A DNA stretch of 64,000 bases from CAIVAT01 sp049317265 (GTDB taxonomy: Bacteria; Bacteroidota; Bacteroidia; Bacteroidales; FEN-979), in contig JBMOIP010000017.1 of assembly GCA_049317265.1 (NCBI GenBank), forward strand, positions 1 to 64,000, written 5' to 3'. Positions 9,336 through 16,416 of the stretch are shown here, one piece after another. Position numbers and translations under genes: made by a program. The notes beneath the pieces were generated by a model that saw only the letters and a program-made list of their open reading frames with translations, did no database searches and was not told the DNA's origin. Every line of letters begins with the position of its first letter. Within the stretch, counting starts at the first letter, position 1.

Positions 9336-10409
9336 ATGAAAAATATATATAGCTGCTTAGTTGCAATATTCTTGATGGGGTTGGTTTTTTTGCCCATGGA
9401 TAAGGTAACAGCCGGAAACAAAGACCGTTCTGGTCAGGCAGGTGCTGCGGAGTTGTTGATCAACCCATGGGCAAGAAGTTCAGGGTGGGGATCTGTAGGC
9501 ACCTCCTGCGGACACGGACTTGAGGCTTTATTCACCAATGTTGCCGGAACCGGTTTCACAAAAGGAACGGATATCATTTTTTCCTATACTAACTGGTTAA
9601 AGGGATCCGGTGTTAACTTAATGGCTTTCGGGATCAGTCAGAAACTGGGTCAGAATGGCGGCGTTCTTACCGCAGCAGTCATGTCGATGACCTTTGGCGA
9701 GATCCAGGTTACCACAGTTGCCTTACCGGAAGGTGCCGGTACCTTCAAACCTAACTATATGAATATCAATCTTGCCTATGCAAAGGCGTTTTCCAATAGT
9801 ATCTATGGAGGACTTGCCATAAAGCTGATCACTGAATCAATTTCTGATGCCAGTGCAACAGCCCTTGCGATTGATGCAGGTATTCAGTATGTTACAGGCG
9901 AGAAAGAGCAGATTAAATTCGGGATTGCACTTAAAAACGTGGGTGCTCCCATGCATTTCAGTGGTGATGGTCTGTCATTCCGCGGCGTAATTCCCGGACA
10001 TGACAACAACAATGACCAGTTCACTGTCGAACAGCGTTCTGCTACCTATGAATTGCCTGCAACCCTTAGAATTGGCGCCTCTTACGATTTCTTTATCGGC
10101 GACATGCATCGCATTACCGTGGCCGGTAACTTTAACTCCAACTCTTTCACCAAGGATCAGTTCATCCTTGGCCTGGAGTATTCCTTGAAATATTATCTGC
10201 AGCTAAGGGCCGGGTATACCTATCAGGACGGAATGTTTAAAAGCAATCTCGCTGAGCGTGGTACGGTTTTCACCGGGCCAAGCGCCGGCTTTACAGTCTC
10301 TGTTCCTTTTAATAAGGAAAAAGAGTCTGGCCTGGCGATCGATTATTCATACAGGGCAACAAATCCTTTCCAGGGAACCCATAGTGTTGGCATAAAACTT
10401 AACTTTTAA
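9336..10409 (+). CDS. PorV/PorQ-family outer-membrane beta-barrel
   Basis: A 357-residue protein of the PorV/PorQ (LptO-like) family. The ATG at 9336 gives a signal peptide ending near VTAG; the mature N-terminus has AGAAELLINPWARSSGWGSVGTS, resembling the family's conserved start in which Gly/Ala-rich strands precede an NVAG motif (here TNVAGTGFTKG). The rest alternates amphipathic strands and ends VGIKLNF with a terminal Phe, as expected for a barrel. In known T9SS, PorV shuttles cargo to the PorU sortase/attachment complex and PorQ anchors PorZ. Here the gene directly follows its likely cargo by 47 nt rather than lying with porU, so a dedicated, cargo-specific PorV paralogue is a reasonable inference. 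Confidence 0.85.
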   Translation: MKNIYSCLVAIFLMGLVFLPMDKVTAGNKDRSGQAGAAELLINPWARSSGWGSVGTSCGHGLEALFTNVAGTGFTKGTDIIFSYTNWLKGSGVNLMAFGISQKLGQNGGVLTAAVMSMTFGEIQVTTVALPEGAGTFKPNYMNINLAYAKAFSNSIYGGLAIKLITESISDASATALAIDAGIQYVTGEKEQIKFGIALKNVGAPMHFSGDGLSFRGVIPGHDNNNDQFTVEQRSATYELPATLRIGASYDFFIGDMHRITVAGNFNSNSFTKDQFILGLEYSLKYYLQLRAGYTYQDGMFKSNLAERGTVFTGPSAGFTVSVPFNKEKESGLAIDYSYRATNPFQGTHSVGIKLNF

Positions 10410-10445
10410 TAGTTCGGTACAACTAATCAATAATTTCCTTTTTTT

Positions 10446-10479
10446 AAGCCAGGGACCCTTCAAAAGGGTCTTTTGGCTT
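10446..10479 (+). terminator. Hairpin terminator after the receptor/cargo/PorV operon
   Basis: A two-part stem: outer AAGCCA (10446-10451) pairs with TGGCTT (10474-10479) and inner GACCC (10454-10458) pairs with GGGTC (10466-10470) around a seven-base loop. It is preceded by a T-run and has TTTT between the stem halves, giving terminator character. It lies between the barrel gene and greA and probably insulates them. Confidence 0.7.
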
Positions 10480-10506
10480 ATTATATTATCAAATACAATT
10501 AGCAAA

Positions 10507-10989
10507 ATGTCTGATATCAAGTACTATACACCCGAAGGGTTAGATAAACTCAGGGATGATTTACACCAGCTAACAACGGTTGAACGGCCGTCTATATCTC
10601 GCCAGATTGCCGAAGCAAGGGATAAGGGTGATTTGTCTGAAAACGCCGAATACGCTGCTGCAAAGGAGGCTCAGTCGATGCTTGAATTGAAAATATCAAA
10701 GCTGCAGGAGGTATTGAACAACGCGCGGCTAATCGATGAACGAAAACTGGATAATACGAAAATACTGATCTTCTCTACGGTCACCTTAAGGAATTCCCTC
10801 AATGGTGGGAATGTGGTCTATACTCTTGTTCCGGAAAATGAGGCAAACATTAAAGTTGGGAAATTGTCTGTAAGCTCACCCATCGCCAAAGGCTTATTGG
10901 GTAAAAGCATCGGGGAGACCGTTGAAATTACCGTGCCTGCCGGGAAAATTACTTTTGAAATAGTTGAGATAACCCGGCAAAAAAGCTGA
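10507..10989 (+). CDS. greA: Transcription elongation factor GreA
   Basis: A 160-residue protein, the usual GreA length. The N-terminal coiled-coil finger (residues 1 to about 78) carries the signature EARDKGDLSENAEYAAAKE, whose acidic tip inserts into the RNA polymerase secondary channel to stimulate cleavage of backtracked transcripts. The C-terminal FKBP-like domain includes SPIAKGLLGKSIGETVEITVP. It is followed after 2 nt by the HIT-family gene, so the two are almost certainly co-transcribed. Confidence 0.95.
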   Translation: MSDIKYYTPEGLDKLRDDLHQLTTVERPSISRQIAEARDKGDLSENAEYAAAKEAQSMLELKISKLQEVLNNARLIDERKLDNTKILIFSTVTLRNSLNGGNVVYTLVPENEANIKVGKLSVSSPIAKGLLGKSIGETVEITVPAGKITFEIVEITRQKS

Positions 10990-10991
10990 AA

Positions 10992-11387
10992 ATGGCAACG
11001 ATCTTCACACGCATCGTAGATGGTGAAATACCATGCTATAAAGTGGCCGAGGATGAAAACTTCCTCGCATTTCTTGACATTAATCCTTTACAGGAGGGGC
11101 ATACACTTGTAATACCCAAAAAAGAGATTAACTATATTTTTGATGTGGATGACGAACTGAATGCCGGCCTTTGGAATTTTGCCAAGAAAATCGGGAAGGC
11201 CATCGAAAAAGTTGTCCCGTGTAAACGAATCGGCATTACAGTGATCGGGCTTGAAGTGCCTCATGCACATATTCACCTGATTCCACTTAAGTCTATCTAC
11301 GACATGGATTTCAGGAAACCTAAACTGACATTCACTCCTGAAGAGTTTACATCGATGGCGGAAAAGATCGCAGGTTCAATTCAATAA
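10992..11387 (+). CDS. HIT-family nucleotide-binding hydrolase
   Basis: A 131-residue histidine-triad protein. It begins IFTRIVDGEIPCYKV, typical of the Hint/YcfF branch, and carries the catalytic triad motif HAHIHL near residues 93-98, with an upstream FLDINPLQEGHTLVIPK block. Members hydrolyse nucleotide phosphoramidates or related phosphoanhydrides; the substrate here is not determinable. It lies 2 nt downstream of greA. Its 3' end overlaps the convergent purF-like gene by 7 nt, leaving no room for a separate terminator. Confidence 0.92.
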   Translation: MATIFTRIVDGEIPCYKVAEDENFLAFLDINPLQEGHTLVIPKKEINYIFDVDDELNAGLWNFAKKIGKAIEKVVPCKRIGITVIGLEVPHAHIHLIPLKSIYDMDFRKPKLTFTPEEFTSMAEKIAGSIQ

Positions 11388-13282
11388 GCCCTTTCGTCCC
11401 TTCCCTCGATATAATTGATAAATGCCCGGTTTACCACCTTATTCCCTCCGGGAGTAGGGTAATTGCCTGTGAAGTACCAGTCGCCCTTATGGTTTGGAAT
11501 GGCCAGGTGGAGGTCGGCGATGGTTTGGTAAATGATCTGAACCCCTGCCTTACACGAAGCCGGAGTTAAGAGTTCGGAAATTTTTTCAGAAATCCGCTCA
11601 TCGGTAAAGGGTTTATATATCTCTTTCACATAGTTGATGATGTTCTCTTTGGGAAATTTTTCCTGGGCTTTCGACTTTACATACACTTCATTGATGATGT
11701 GTTCCTGGTGCGTGTCTTTAAGTAACTCAATGGCTGCTTTAAAGGCAATGAAATCGGTGATCTTGGCCATGTCGATGCCATAGCAATCGGGGTACCGGAT
11801 TTGCGGGGCTGAGGAGGCGATGATGATTTTTCTTGGTCCCAACCGGTCAAGGATACGAAGAATGCTCTGTTTCAGAGTGGTTCCCCTTACAATGGAATCA
11901 TCCAGCACCACCAGGTTGTCAAGACCGATCCTGATACTCCCGTATGTAATGTCGTACACATGGGCAGCCAGGTCATCCCGCTGTGAATCGCGTGTAATGA
12001 ATGTACGCAGTTTGACATCCTTCACTGCTACCTTTTCAGCCCTGGGCTTCAGCTGAAAAATGGTGTTTAGCTTTTCCCTGGTCAGTGATTTTCCTGCATC
12101 AAGAATCCTGTCTACCTTGATCCTGTCGCAAAATGCATCCATCTCTTCAATCAGTCCGTAATAGGCATCGATGGCCGTATTTGGGATGTAAGAAAAGACG
12201 GTATTTTCAACGTCGTGGTCGATTGCTTTCAGGATGGAGGGTGTTAGCAATTTTCCAAGGGTTTTCCGTTCCTTGTAAATCTCCTTGTCGGTTCCCCTGG
12301 AGAAGTATATTCGTTCAAAGGAGCATGGTTTCCGGTCGCCTGGCTTGCTGAATTCCTTCTCGGACACTTTGCCGTCTCTTTTAATGATCAGCGCATGGCC
12401 CGGCTGCAATTCGCGAACAGAGTCAAAAGAGACATTCAGGGCGGTTTGAATAACTGGCCGTTCAGATGTTACAACAACTATTTCATCATCCTGGTAGTAG
12501 TATGCCGGACGGATACCCGAAGGATCGCGCATGACAAAAGCATCACCATGTCCGAACATCCCGGTGATCACATATCCTCCATCCCAGGTTTTTGCCGCGG
12601 CACGAAGGATTTTCTGGATGTTTAAGTGTTTGGCTATCTGAATTGTAATTTCCCGCTTGGGAAATCCTTTCTTTTTGAATTTCTGGTAAAGTTCTTCGTT
12701 TTCCTCATCCAGGAAATGTCCCATTTTTTCCAAAATGGTGATGGTGTCGCTTGTTTCGACAGGATACTGGCCCAGATCGATCAGCTTTTCAAAAAGTTCA
12801 TCAACATTGGTAAGATTGAAATTACCGGCCAGAACGAGGTTCTTGGTCATCCAGTTGTTTTCACGTACAAAAGGATGGATGTTGCGAATACTGTTTTTTC
12901 CAAAAGTGCCGTACCGGAGATGCCCAAGATATAGTTCTCCAAGCATATCCACGTTGCTCTTCAGCCATTGAACATCGTTAACGCGATTAGGATGGCGTTC
13001 TTCGATCTCTTTCAGGTTGGCGCCTACCTTGTTGAAAATATCCTGTATGGGAGCGCCGGCAACAGATCGAATCCGGTTGATGAACCTGTTTCCCGGATCA
13101 AGGTCGAATTTTATGCTGGCAATACCTGCACCATCCTGCCCTCGATTGTGCTGTTTTTGCATGAGAAGGTGCAGCTTGTTAAGCCCGTAGAATGCTGTTC
13201 CATACCTGGCCTGGTAATATTCAAGTGGTTTGAGCAGGCGGATCAGGGCGATGCCGCATTCATGGTGGATGGAATCGCTCAT
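11381..13282 (-). CDS. purF: Amidophosphoribosyltransferase, long Bacteroidota form
   Basis: A 633-residue protein joining a class-II glutamine amidotransferase to a phosphoribosyltransferase domain, the architecture that makes 5-phosphoribosylamine in purine synthesis. The nucleophile would be Cys9 after an eight-residue leader (MSDSIHHE). Supporting motifs are QHNRGQDGAGI, LGHLRYGTFG, AGNFNLTN and MRDPSGIRPAYYY in the amidotransferase half, then SRGTDKEIYKERKTLG and the PRPP loop VVLDDSIVRGTT. It is about 130-160 residues longer than standard PurF, with a C-terminal extension, and the usual VPDSG segment reads IPNTAID. Bacteroidota often encode this long version beside a standard PurF, so its exact reaction is less certain than its family. 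Confidence 0.85.
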   Translation of the reverse strand: MSDSIHHECGIALIRLLKPLEYYQARYGTAFYGLNKLHLLMQKQHNRGQDGAGIASIKFDLDPGNRFINRIRSVAGAPIQDIFNKVGANLKEIEERHPNRVNDVQWLKSNVDMLGELYLGHLRYGTFGKNSIRNIHPFVRENNWMTKNLVLAGNFNLTNVDELFEKLIDLGQYPVETSDTITILEKMGHFLDEENEELYQKFKKKGFPKREITIQIAKHLNIQKILRAAAKTWDGGYVITGMFGHGDAFVMRDPSGIRPAYYYQDDEIVVVTSERPVIQTALNVSFDSVRELQPGHALIIKRDGKVSEKEFSKPGDRKPCSFERIYFSRGTDKEIYKERKTLGKLLTPSILKAIDHDVENTVFSYIPNTAIDAYYGLIEEMDAFCDRIKVDRILDAGKSLTREKLNTIFQLKPRAEKVAVKDVKLRTFITRDSQRDDLAAHVYDITYGSIRIGLDNLVVLDDSIVRGTTLKQSILRILDRLGPRKIIIASSAPQIRYPDCYGIDMAKITDFIAFKAAIELLKDTHQEHIINEVYVKSKAQEKFPKENIINYVKEIYKPFTDERISEKISELLTPASCKAGVQIIYQTIADLHLAIPNHKGDWYFTGNYPTPGGNKVVNRAFINYIEGRDERAY

Positions 13283-13302
13283 CTTGTTTGTTGTTTATGC
13301 GG

Positions 13303-13310
13303 CAAAGGTA
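13303..13310 (-). promoter_or_regulatory. Possible -7 box for purF-like gene
   Basis: On the minus strand this reads TACCTTTG, matching TAnnTTTG, about 20 nt before the start codon. No well-spaced TTG was found upstream. It sits in the 32-nt gap after the membrane/TPR gene, so the purF-like gene may have its own promoter. Confidence 0.4.
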
Positions 13311-13314
13311 TAAA

Positions 13315-15297
13315 TTATTGACGAGCGCAATGCAGTTCAATCAACGTGGTTGCCTGTAAATTCCCAAGTGAACGTGCCCTTTGCCAGTCAGCGCAGGCCG
13401 ACTGCAAATCCCTGGCATAGAAATAGGCAGTACCCCTTCCAAGGTAGGCGTCTCCATATTCAGGACTGTATTCGATGGCTTTTGTGAAGTCTGATATTGC
13501 TCCTGTAAAATCCTTCAGGGCCCAGGCCCGCAGGACTCCTCGGTTGTTATAGGCTTTTGCATAATCAGGCTGGATCAGGATGGCAGAGTCATAATCTGCC
13601 AGGGCTCCGTTGATATCTGAATTTCGATACCTGATGTTTGCCCGGTTAAAGTAAACAATCGCTTTTTCAGCGCTTGCGGCCTCCCTGCCTGTTGAATTCA
13701 TTTGAAACCGGAACGAGGCAAGGTGTCGGAGAGTGGTTTCAGCCCCGTCGTCGGGCTGGTAAAATCCTTTCATCCAACTGGTATTTAATTCTTTGGGTTG
13801 TCCGGTTTCAGGTTGGGGCAAACTTTTAAGGTCAATCTCAGGGAGTTGAGATGCATAACCAGTTTTTGCAAAAACTGCGGCAATGCCGTCAATATAAATA
13901 AGTTTCCAATCCGGCATCCCGGCTAATTGCATGGTCCAGGGATAGTATTTCAAATAGTTGTATATGATCAGTTCCGGTTTGTATTTGCTGATCAGGTCCG
14001 GTAATCCGTTGCTCCAGCTCCTGGTCACTTCCATATAAATTGATTCTTGCATCACTTCCAGTCTTCCATCCATGAAAACCGGCTGTGGAAGTGTCCATGA
14101 AAGCCATCCTCCAAATCCGATGCTGTTCAGCATTCTGCCTCCGAGATGGTTGTGAAGCAGGAAAGAAGCTGCTCCGGCAGGTTGGTGTAAAGGGTCAAGG
14201 CCAGTTCCGGTCCTGTTGAAAGAGTTGTTTTCCCTGTAATAGGCATTGGTAATCAACCTTGGTATCAATGCCAGGGTAATAATGATCAGCGAAACAAAAA
14301 GGATTATCCCTGCTGCCCTCTTTTTGGGTCTTGTCATCAATGTAAGGCCTAATGCCTCCCTGCCCAGGATCGGCACAGCAACAATTACGAATAGCGGGAT
14401 GTTACGGATCGAAGTGATGGCAAGGAAACCAAAGATTAACAGGAGTAAGACTTCGTGCAGATTTCGTTTCCGGATCAATGGAATAATCACAAGAGAACCC
14501 AGTAACAGGAGCATGATGAAAAGGAAGTCGCGGAGTACAAAACGGGTCTGTAAAAAAAACGGGATGAACTCCTGGATATGCTGATTGTAGATGTTGTTCG
14601 GATCAAAACGGGTAAGAAGCTCTAGAGGCAATGAAAATCCATTAATTCCATAAGGATTGATCAGGCACATCAGCCAGGAAAGGAGGGTGACAATCAGCAG
14701 TTTCCGATCGATTTTCCTTGTACGAACTGTGATTCCCGCGAAATAGATGGAAATGGTAAGCAGTCCAAGGATGAACAAGGCATGCATGTTACTCCACAGG
14801 AGCATTGTTATTGGGAGCAGGTATAAAAGATTTTTCCGTTGGCCAGTATAACGGTCAAGAATGAACAGGGTGAATGTCAGGAAAATAAAGGTGAACATTT
14901 CGGGTCTTGGAGTAATTCTTGGTTCGATCACAAGGAATGTCGTCAGCAGGGCAATCGAAGTGAGAGACAAAGGTACCTTCCCGTTGCGGAGTCGTAACAG
15001 TACAAGCAGGAACAGCATCACGCTCAATAAACAGACAAAGAGACTTATCCCCGTGTATCCTGCAACTTTATATACCCCGTAGATGATTACCTGGAACAGC
15101 CAGTGCAGGTCGGTATAGGCATGATCGGTAACGGTATAGGTGCTTTGGTCAGTGGTTGGAACCTGGAGATTTGTCACAATCCATTTTCCATATTTCAGGT
15201 GAAAGCCTAGGTCGGGATCTGAAAGTTGCCTGAGAGAAATTGTAAAAACCAGTATAGAGACCAGGATGAATGGCGCTAGCCATTTACGAGAGTGCAT
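13315..15297 (-). CDS. GT-C-like multi-pass membrane protein with C-terminal TPRs
   Basis: About 660 residues from the ATG at 15297; an upstream in-frame start would add ten residues and reach toward the divergent mnmH promoter. After the first membrane helix comes DPDLGFHLKYGKWI, like the DPDxxxH loop of GT-C lipid-linked-sugar glycosyltransferases of the PMT/ArnT-type superfamily. Roughly ten hydrophobic segments follow to about residue 370, then a periplasmic region and finally two or three TPR units (AIVYFNRANIRYRNSDINGA, AKAYNNRGVLRAW, GDAYLGRGTAYFYARD) near residues 540-650. It may be a glycosyltransferase for envelope glycans or protein O-glycosylation; this is inferred from fold alone. 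Confidence 0.6.
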   Translation of the reverse strand: MHSRKWLAPFILVSILVFTISLRQLSDPDLGFHLKYGKWIVTNLQVPTTDQSTYTVTDHAYTDLHWLFQVIIYGVYKVAGYTGISLFVCLLSVMLFLLVLLRLRNGKVPLSLTSIALLTTFLVIEPRITPRPEMFTFIFLTFTLFILDRYTGQRKNLLYLLPITMLLWSNMHALFILGLLTISIYFAGITVRTRKIDRKLLIVTLLSWLMCLINPYGINGFSLPLELLTRFDPNNIYNQHIQEFIPFFLQTRFVLRDFLFIMLLLLGSLVIIPLIRKRNLHEVLLLLIFGFLAITSIRNIPLFVIVAVPILGREALGLTLMTRPKKRAAGIILFVSLIIITLALIPRLITNAYYRENNSFNRTGTGLDPLHQPAGAASFLLHNHLGGRMLNSIGFGGWLSWTLPQPVFMDGRLEVMQESIYMEVTRSWSNGLPDLISKYKPELIIYNYLKYYPWTMQLAGMPDWKLIYIDGIAAVFAKTGYASQLPEIDLKSLPQPETGQPKELNTSWMKGFYQPDDGAETTLRHLASFRFQMNSTGREAASAEKAIVYFNRANIRYRNSDINGALADYDSAILIQPDYAKAYNNRGVLRAWALKDFTGAISDFTKAIEYSPEYGDAYLGRGTAYFYARDLQSACADWQRARSLGNLQATTLIELHCARQ

Positions 15298-15334
15298 TGC
15301 GAATAAATTCAGTGTTAAAAGTAGCAAAATATCC

Positions 15335-15365
15335 TTGGATAGCTGGGAAAACCAGCCTATTTTTG
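15335..15365 (+). promoter_or_regulatory. Bacteroidota-type promoter for mnmH-selD operon
   Basis: TTG at 15335-15337, a 20-nt spacer, then TATTTTTG at 15358-15365, matching the TTG/TAnnTTTG consensus of the Bacteroidota primary sigma factor. The mnmH ATG lies 21 nt downstream of the -7 box. Confidence 0.65.
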
Positions 15366-15386
15366 ACGAATACTACAATACAAGCG

Positions 15387-16415
15387 ATGATCATTCCAAT
15401 TGAACCGACCAACTTTCTGCAACAGGCGGCCAGTTTCCCGGTAGTTGATGTAAGGTCACCCGGTGAGTTTGCTCATGGACATATACCAGGCGCTGTTAAC
15501 ATTCCATTATTTGATGATGCAGAAAGGGCGCTTGTTGGAACTTTATATGTCAGGAACGGGCAGGAGGAGGCTATTCGCAAAGGATTTGAGCTCGCCTTAC
15601 CCAAGACCGGATGGTACATTGATTCACTTCGTAAGAGTGTTAAATCGGACAGGATATTGTTGCATTGCTGGAGGGGTGGGATGCGCAGCGCTGCCATGGC
15701 TGATGTTTTCAGTGGTTCAGGGTATAGTGTATACCTGTTAACAGGGGGTTACAAGGCTTACCGGCGGTTCATCAGGGAAGGACTTGCCTCCCGGGCCAAG
15801 GTATTTGTTTTAGGCGGATATACCGGGTCGGGGAAGACTGAACTCCTGAAGGCAATCGAATCAATGGGTGAACAGGTGGTTGACCTCGAGGGGCTTGCAT
15901 GCCACAAAGGTTCTGTTTTCGGTGCTTTGGGACAACCCGGGCAACCCACAAATGAACAGTTTGAAAACAATCTCTACACCACATGGTCGGCGCTCGATCT
16001 TTCACGAATTGTATGGATGGAGGATGAAAGCAGGATGATAGGCCGGGTAACCCTTCCTGATCCTGTTGTTGAACATCTCAGCGCTGGTACCCTGCTGAAG
16101 GTTCGGCTTGATCTTCCCATCCGGATTAAAAGACTTGTTGATGAATATTCATTGTTTGATCGGAAACTTTTGGAAGAGGCCATACTGAGGATCAGTGAAC
16201 GGCTGGGGGGAACCAGGACCAAAGAAGCGGTCTCAGCCCTTGAGGAGCAGCAGTTTGAAAAGGTTGCAGCCATTGCATTGTCCTATTATGATCAAGCTTA
16301 CCAGTTTTCCATGGCCCGCCGGAAAAGCAAGGCCATCCGAGAAATTGCTATAACCGGGGAGAATGTTGAGGCAGATGCAGCAAAAATCATTGACTTTGCC
16401 TATAAAAATATGTGA
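15387..16415 (+). CDS. mnmH: tRNA 2-selenouridine synthase (SelU/MnmH)
   Basis: A 342-residue enzyme that converts 2-thiouridine at wobble position 34 of certain tRNAs to 2-selenouridine, through a geranylated intermediate, using selenophosphate. The N-terminal rhodanese domain (about 8-130) has DVRSPGEFAHGHIPGAVN and the active-site Cys94 in LLHCWRGGMRSAAM. A P-loop domain follows (GGYTGSGK, about 143-150) with QPTNEQFEN downstream, characteristic of MnmH. The ATG at 15387 gives the family's compact N-terminus; an upstream in-frame start would run through the promoter. The next gene, one nt away, encodes the desulfurase-SelD fusion that would make the selenophosphate donor. Confidence 0.95.
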   Translation: MIIPIEPTNFLQQAASFPVVDVRSPGEFAHGHIPGAVNIPLFDDAERALVGTLYVRNGQEEAIRKGFELALPKTGWYIDSLRKSVKSDRILLHCWRGGMRSAAMADVFSGSGYSVYLLTGGYKAYRRFIREGLASRAKVFVLGGYTGSGKTELLKAIESMGEQVVDLEGLACHKGSVFGALGQPGQPTNEQFENNLYTTWSALDLSRIVWMEDESRMIGRVTLPDPVVEHLSAGTLLKVRLDLPIRIKRLVDEYSLFDRKLLEEAILRISERLGGTRTKEAVSALEEQQFEKVAAIALSYYDQAYQFSMARRKSKAIREIAITGENVEADAAKIIDFAYKNM

Positions 16416-16416
16416 T

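Noticed and set aside
16363..16415. Upstream in-frame start of the desulfurase-SelD gene inside mnmH
   Set aside because: The residues before MDPVYLDYNATTP do not match the family; ATG 16417 starts the conserved sequence right after the mnmH stop.
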